DNA of 64,000 nt from Acidobacteriota bacterium. GTDB lineage: Bacteria > Acidobacteriota > Terriglobia > Bryobacterales > Bryobacteraceae. The DNA is taken from contig VFZY01000002.1 in assembly GCA_016870915.1 (NCBI GenBank), forward strand, positions 25,214 through 89,213, in the 5' to 3' direction. The notes beneath the pieces were generated by a model, which saw only the letters and a program-made list of their open reading frames with translations, searched no databases and was not told the DNA's origin. This document shows positions 62,343 through 64,000 of this stretch, piece by piece (the first letter of the stretch is position 1; every line of letters begins with the position of its first letter). Made by a program: the position numbers and the translations under genes.

Positions 62343-63773
62343 CTACTCCGGGCATGCGCAGCCGAACGTCTTGCCGTTCTTCATCACTGGCTTATTGCCG
62401 ACCGTCCAGTAGCAGGACTTGCATTTCGGCGCCGGCCCCACGCTAGAAACGGAGACGCCAACACCAGTTCCTTTGGCCACCGGCACCGTCCCGCGCCCGA
62501 GGTTGAGGGAGGAGGTTCCTTCGCCTCCGAAGTCGCGGAACATTCCCGTATCAAAGATCCCGCTCACCCAAACGGCGGTCGAGAACTCGATATGCAAGTC
62601 CGTCACATCCTGGCCGGTTTCGTTGCGAAAATCAAAGCGCCCCTGATGCATCTCTGGCGCAGGCGCTCCAATCGACCTTGCGGCTTCGGCCAGTGCCTGC
62701 GGCGTGTGAACCTTGTGCGCCTTCGCCCGTGCCTTCCTGCAATCGTCGTCGTTCACCATCCCATTCGGCGCGCAATCGCTCATCAATCCTTTCGGCGCGT
62801 TGTTGTTCTGAGGCAGGCCCAATGCATGTCCCAACTCATGCGCCAGAATCTGTCCGAACGTGGTGGCGACACCCCGCTTCTTGCAGTCATCCACAACGTT
62901 TCGGCCCACCACGACGGACGAGTCCCCGGCCTTCCCGCCCGGATCGCAAGCCGCGCCACCACCCTCCTTAGTGCTGTCCTTAAGAACCACTTTCACGCAG
63001 GTTTCCCCGGGAAATCCGGTGCGGATACGGATGCGGCATTTCTGCCAGATCTGGTTGGCATCCTCGATCATCTTGTCGAGGTCGTCCTTCCAGAGCGTTT
63101 TGTCACCCATGTACACGAACTCGATGCACAGTTCCCACTGGTTGCTTTCAAGAGCAAGCAACGGCTCGAATGGCACGCTCACTCTTGCATTGTGCAGAAC
63201 GCCACTGCTCACCTCGCCGAGCGGCACCGCACCTGCCTGAAAGCTGAACCTCATCGGGCCATCGAGCGTAACTCGGCGTGCATCATAATCAGCCGTCAGT
63301 TCCAACTGCGCCGCCACCGGCTGCTCCGCCGGCCAAGCGTAATCATCAAACATCCGCTTTCCCAGCCGCTGGTCGAGCGCATCGTAGAGAAGCGCCCCTT
63401 CGAGACGCGCCTGAATCCGGAACCGGCCGGCGGGCTCCCGAGGCGACTCGACCGTGCCGACCGCGTTGTCGAATCGAAACACCAGCGCACCCGTGGACTG
63501 GCCGCCCAGCGTCACGGCGTCCGCGCGCAACAGCCCGCCGGCGATCTGAATCGGAGAACTGAACGCCGGACCGTGCTGTATGCTCGCAAACAGCAACTGT
63601 CCCTGCAGGCGTGTCGGCACGGACCCTTGTGGACCGGTGATCTGCATCCGCGCCTCTTCAATGTTCACCAGAAACAGATAGGGATGCTGGGGGATGCGCG
63701 CCCCGGGACGGTCGGCCAGCGTCGGAACCAGCCCTAGACAAAAGACACCGAATTTTGTCAGGGCGCCACGCAT
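62343..63773 (-). CDS. secreted HEXXH zinc metalloprotease (matrixin-like)
   Basis: About 476 residues from the ATG at 63773, which follows GAGG by 11 bases; the frame extends to 63857 but the signal-like segment (LTKFGVFCLGLVPTLA) begins here. Residues 312-316 are HELGH within AHELGHALGLPQNN, the metzincin-type zinc site with a third His or Asn position unclear (NNN after the Gln replaces the expected His), so the ligand set may be unusual. An N-terminal beta-rich domain and a C-terminal Cys-rich tail (CKSCYW, CACPE) flank the protease. No propeptide switch is evident. It lies beside an insertion-element end at the window edge. Confidence 0.75.
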   Translation of the reverse strand: MRGALTKFGVFCLGLVPTLADRPGARIPQHPYLFLVNIEEARMQITGPQGSVPTRLQGQLLFASIQHGPAFSSPIQIAGGLLRADAVTLGGQSTGALVFRFDNAVGTVESPREPAGRFRIQARLEGALLYDALDQRLGKRMFDDYAWPAEQPVAAQLELTADYDARRVTLDGPMRFSFQAGAVPLGEVSSGVLHNARVSVPFEPLLALESNQWELCIEFVYMGDKTLWKDDLDKMIEDANQIWQKCRIRIRTGFPGETCVKVVLKDSTKEGGGAACDPGGKAGDSSVVVGRNVVDDCKKRGVATTFGQILAHELGHALGLPQNNNAPKGLMSDCAPNGMVNDDDCRKARAKAHKVHTPQALAEAARSIGAPAPEMHQGRFDFRNETGQDVTDLHIEFSTAVWVSGIFDTGMFRDFGGEGTSSLNLGRGTVPVAKGTGVGVSVSSVGPAPKCKSCYWTVGNKPVMKNGKTFGCACPE

Positions 63774-63851
63774 AGTCTTCAAACCTCGGATGAAACCGGA
63801 ATCTCCATTTTGGCTCCCGGCACGAAAGCAGTATACACTCACTAGCGCTCC

Positions 63852-64000
63852 TGTCAAGCCTCCGAGGGCCTCCTGTCAAGGCAAAGTAGAAATGTCCCCC
63901 TGGCTGGCAAAGTAAGAATGTCCCCTTTTCCGAGGCCTGGAAAAAAGTCATGGTAGTCTGGGCTCGCCGGTGAAGCGGAGACGGGCAATGCTGGCGAGCA
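63852..64000. mobile_element. probable insertion-element end (cut by window edge)
   Basis: TGTCAAG occurs twice (63852-63858, 63874-63880), followed by two near-identical 20-base boxes, GGCAAAGTAGAAATGTCCCC (63880-63899) and GGCAAAGTAAGAATGTCCCC (63906-63925), spaced 26 bases apart. Repeated boxes near a TGT terminus are typical of IS21-family ends, where the transposase binds. A possible transposase start ATG lies at 63988 (MLAS...), but only 13 bases are visible. Inference only. Confidence 0.4.

Noticed and set aside
62026..62446. short plus-strand frames as genes
   Set aside because: No ribosome site, no motif, and the later part runs antisense into the metalloprotease gene.

Overview
The window reads as a chromosomal segment of a high-GC acidobacterium, most likely of the Solibacter/Bryobacter lineage. 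The evidence is two very large Oar-like TonB receptors with an N-terminal carboxypeptidase-regulatory domain, a YVTN-propeller protein ending in what looks like the Solibacter-type C-terminal domain (TIGR03437), two PEP-CTERM proteins, a DUF3500 protein, Tat-exported or secreted enzymes, and frequent TTG/GTG starts. No rRNA, tRNA or CRISPR array was found. Assignments are by reading motifs; no database search was run.

Layout. 1-3.3 kb (minus): an ABC-2 exporter pair, a decayed mannonate-dehydratase-like relic, a MmcQ/YjbR protein and a secreted propeller-like protein. 3.4-6.6 kb (plus): an MBOAT O-acyltransferase overlapping an SGNH-type partner, then a SirB1-like protein. 6.6-16 kb: an Oar-like receptor, a DUF3500 protein, a PEP-CTERM protein with a strong terminator, a HAD phosphatase, a small basic secreted protein and a second barrel protein without the usual N-terminal domains. 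16-20.5 kb: a 4-hydroxybenzoate to protocatechuate to carboxymuconate module (AAHS transporter, pobA, pcaH, pcaG) overlapping rsmG. 20.5-26.7 kb (minus): an APC permease, an M20 amidohydrolase and a third receptor. 27-33.4 kb (plus): rplU-rpmA-obgE, a collapsed receptor pseudogene, then comF, an HNH nuclease, tag, a dihydroorotate-dehydrogenase-like gene and a secreted protein, the last four with overlapping ends.

33.4-47.2 kb (minus) is a Tad/Flp pilus locus. Read in transcription order it is DUF192, a TPR lipoprotein, Flp pilin, a multi-pass glycosyltransferase-like membrane protein, a 24-bp tandem-repeat tract, cpaB, cpaC, tadG-like, two tadE-like, two tandem cpaE/tadZ, cpaF, tadB and tadC. 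No prepilin peptidase gene is seen. 47.4-55.7 kb holds secreted proteins: the YVTN protein, the second PEP-CTERM protein, a PHP-like/M14 carboxypeptidase fusion and a sulfatase. 55.8-63.8 kb: alpha-glucan phosphorylase, modC-modB without modA behind nuoI, a redoxin, a secreted unknown and a secreted HEXXH metalloprotease. The last ~150 bases look like one end of an insertion element.

The observations most worth a second look are the PHP-M14 fusion beside a sulfatase, the Tad locus with duplicated cpaE and a 24-bp repeat tract, a dyad enclosing the start codon of the first receptor, and a recurring pattern of short tandem duplications at gene 3' ends.
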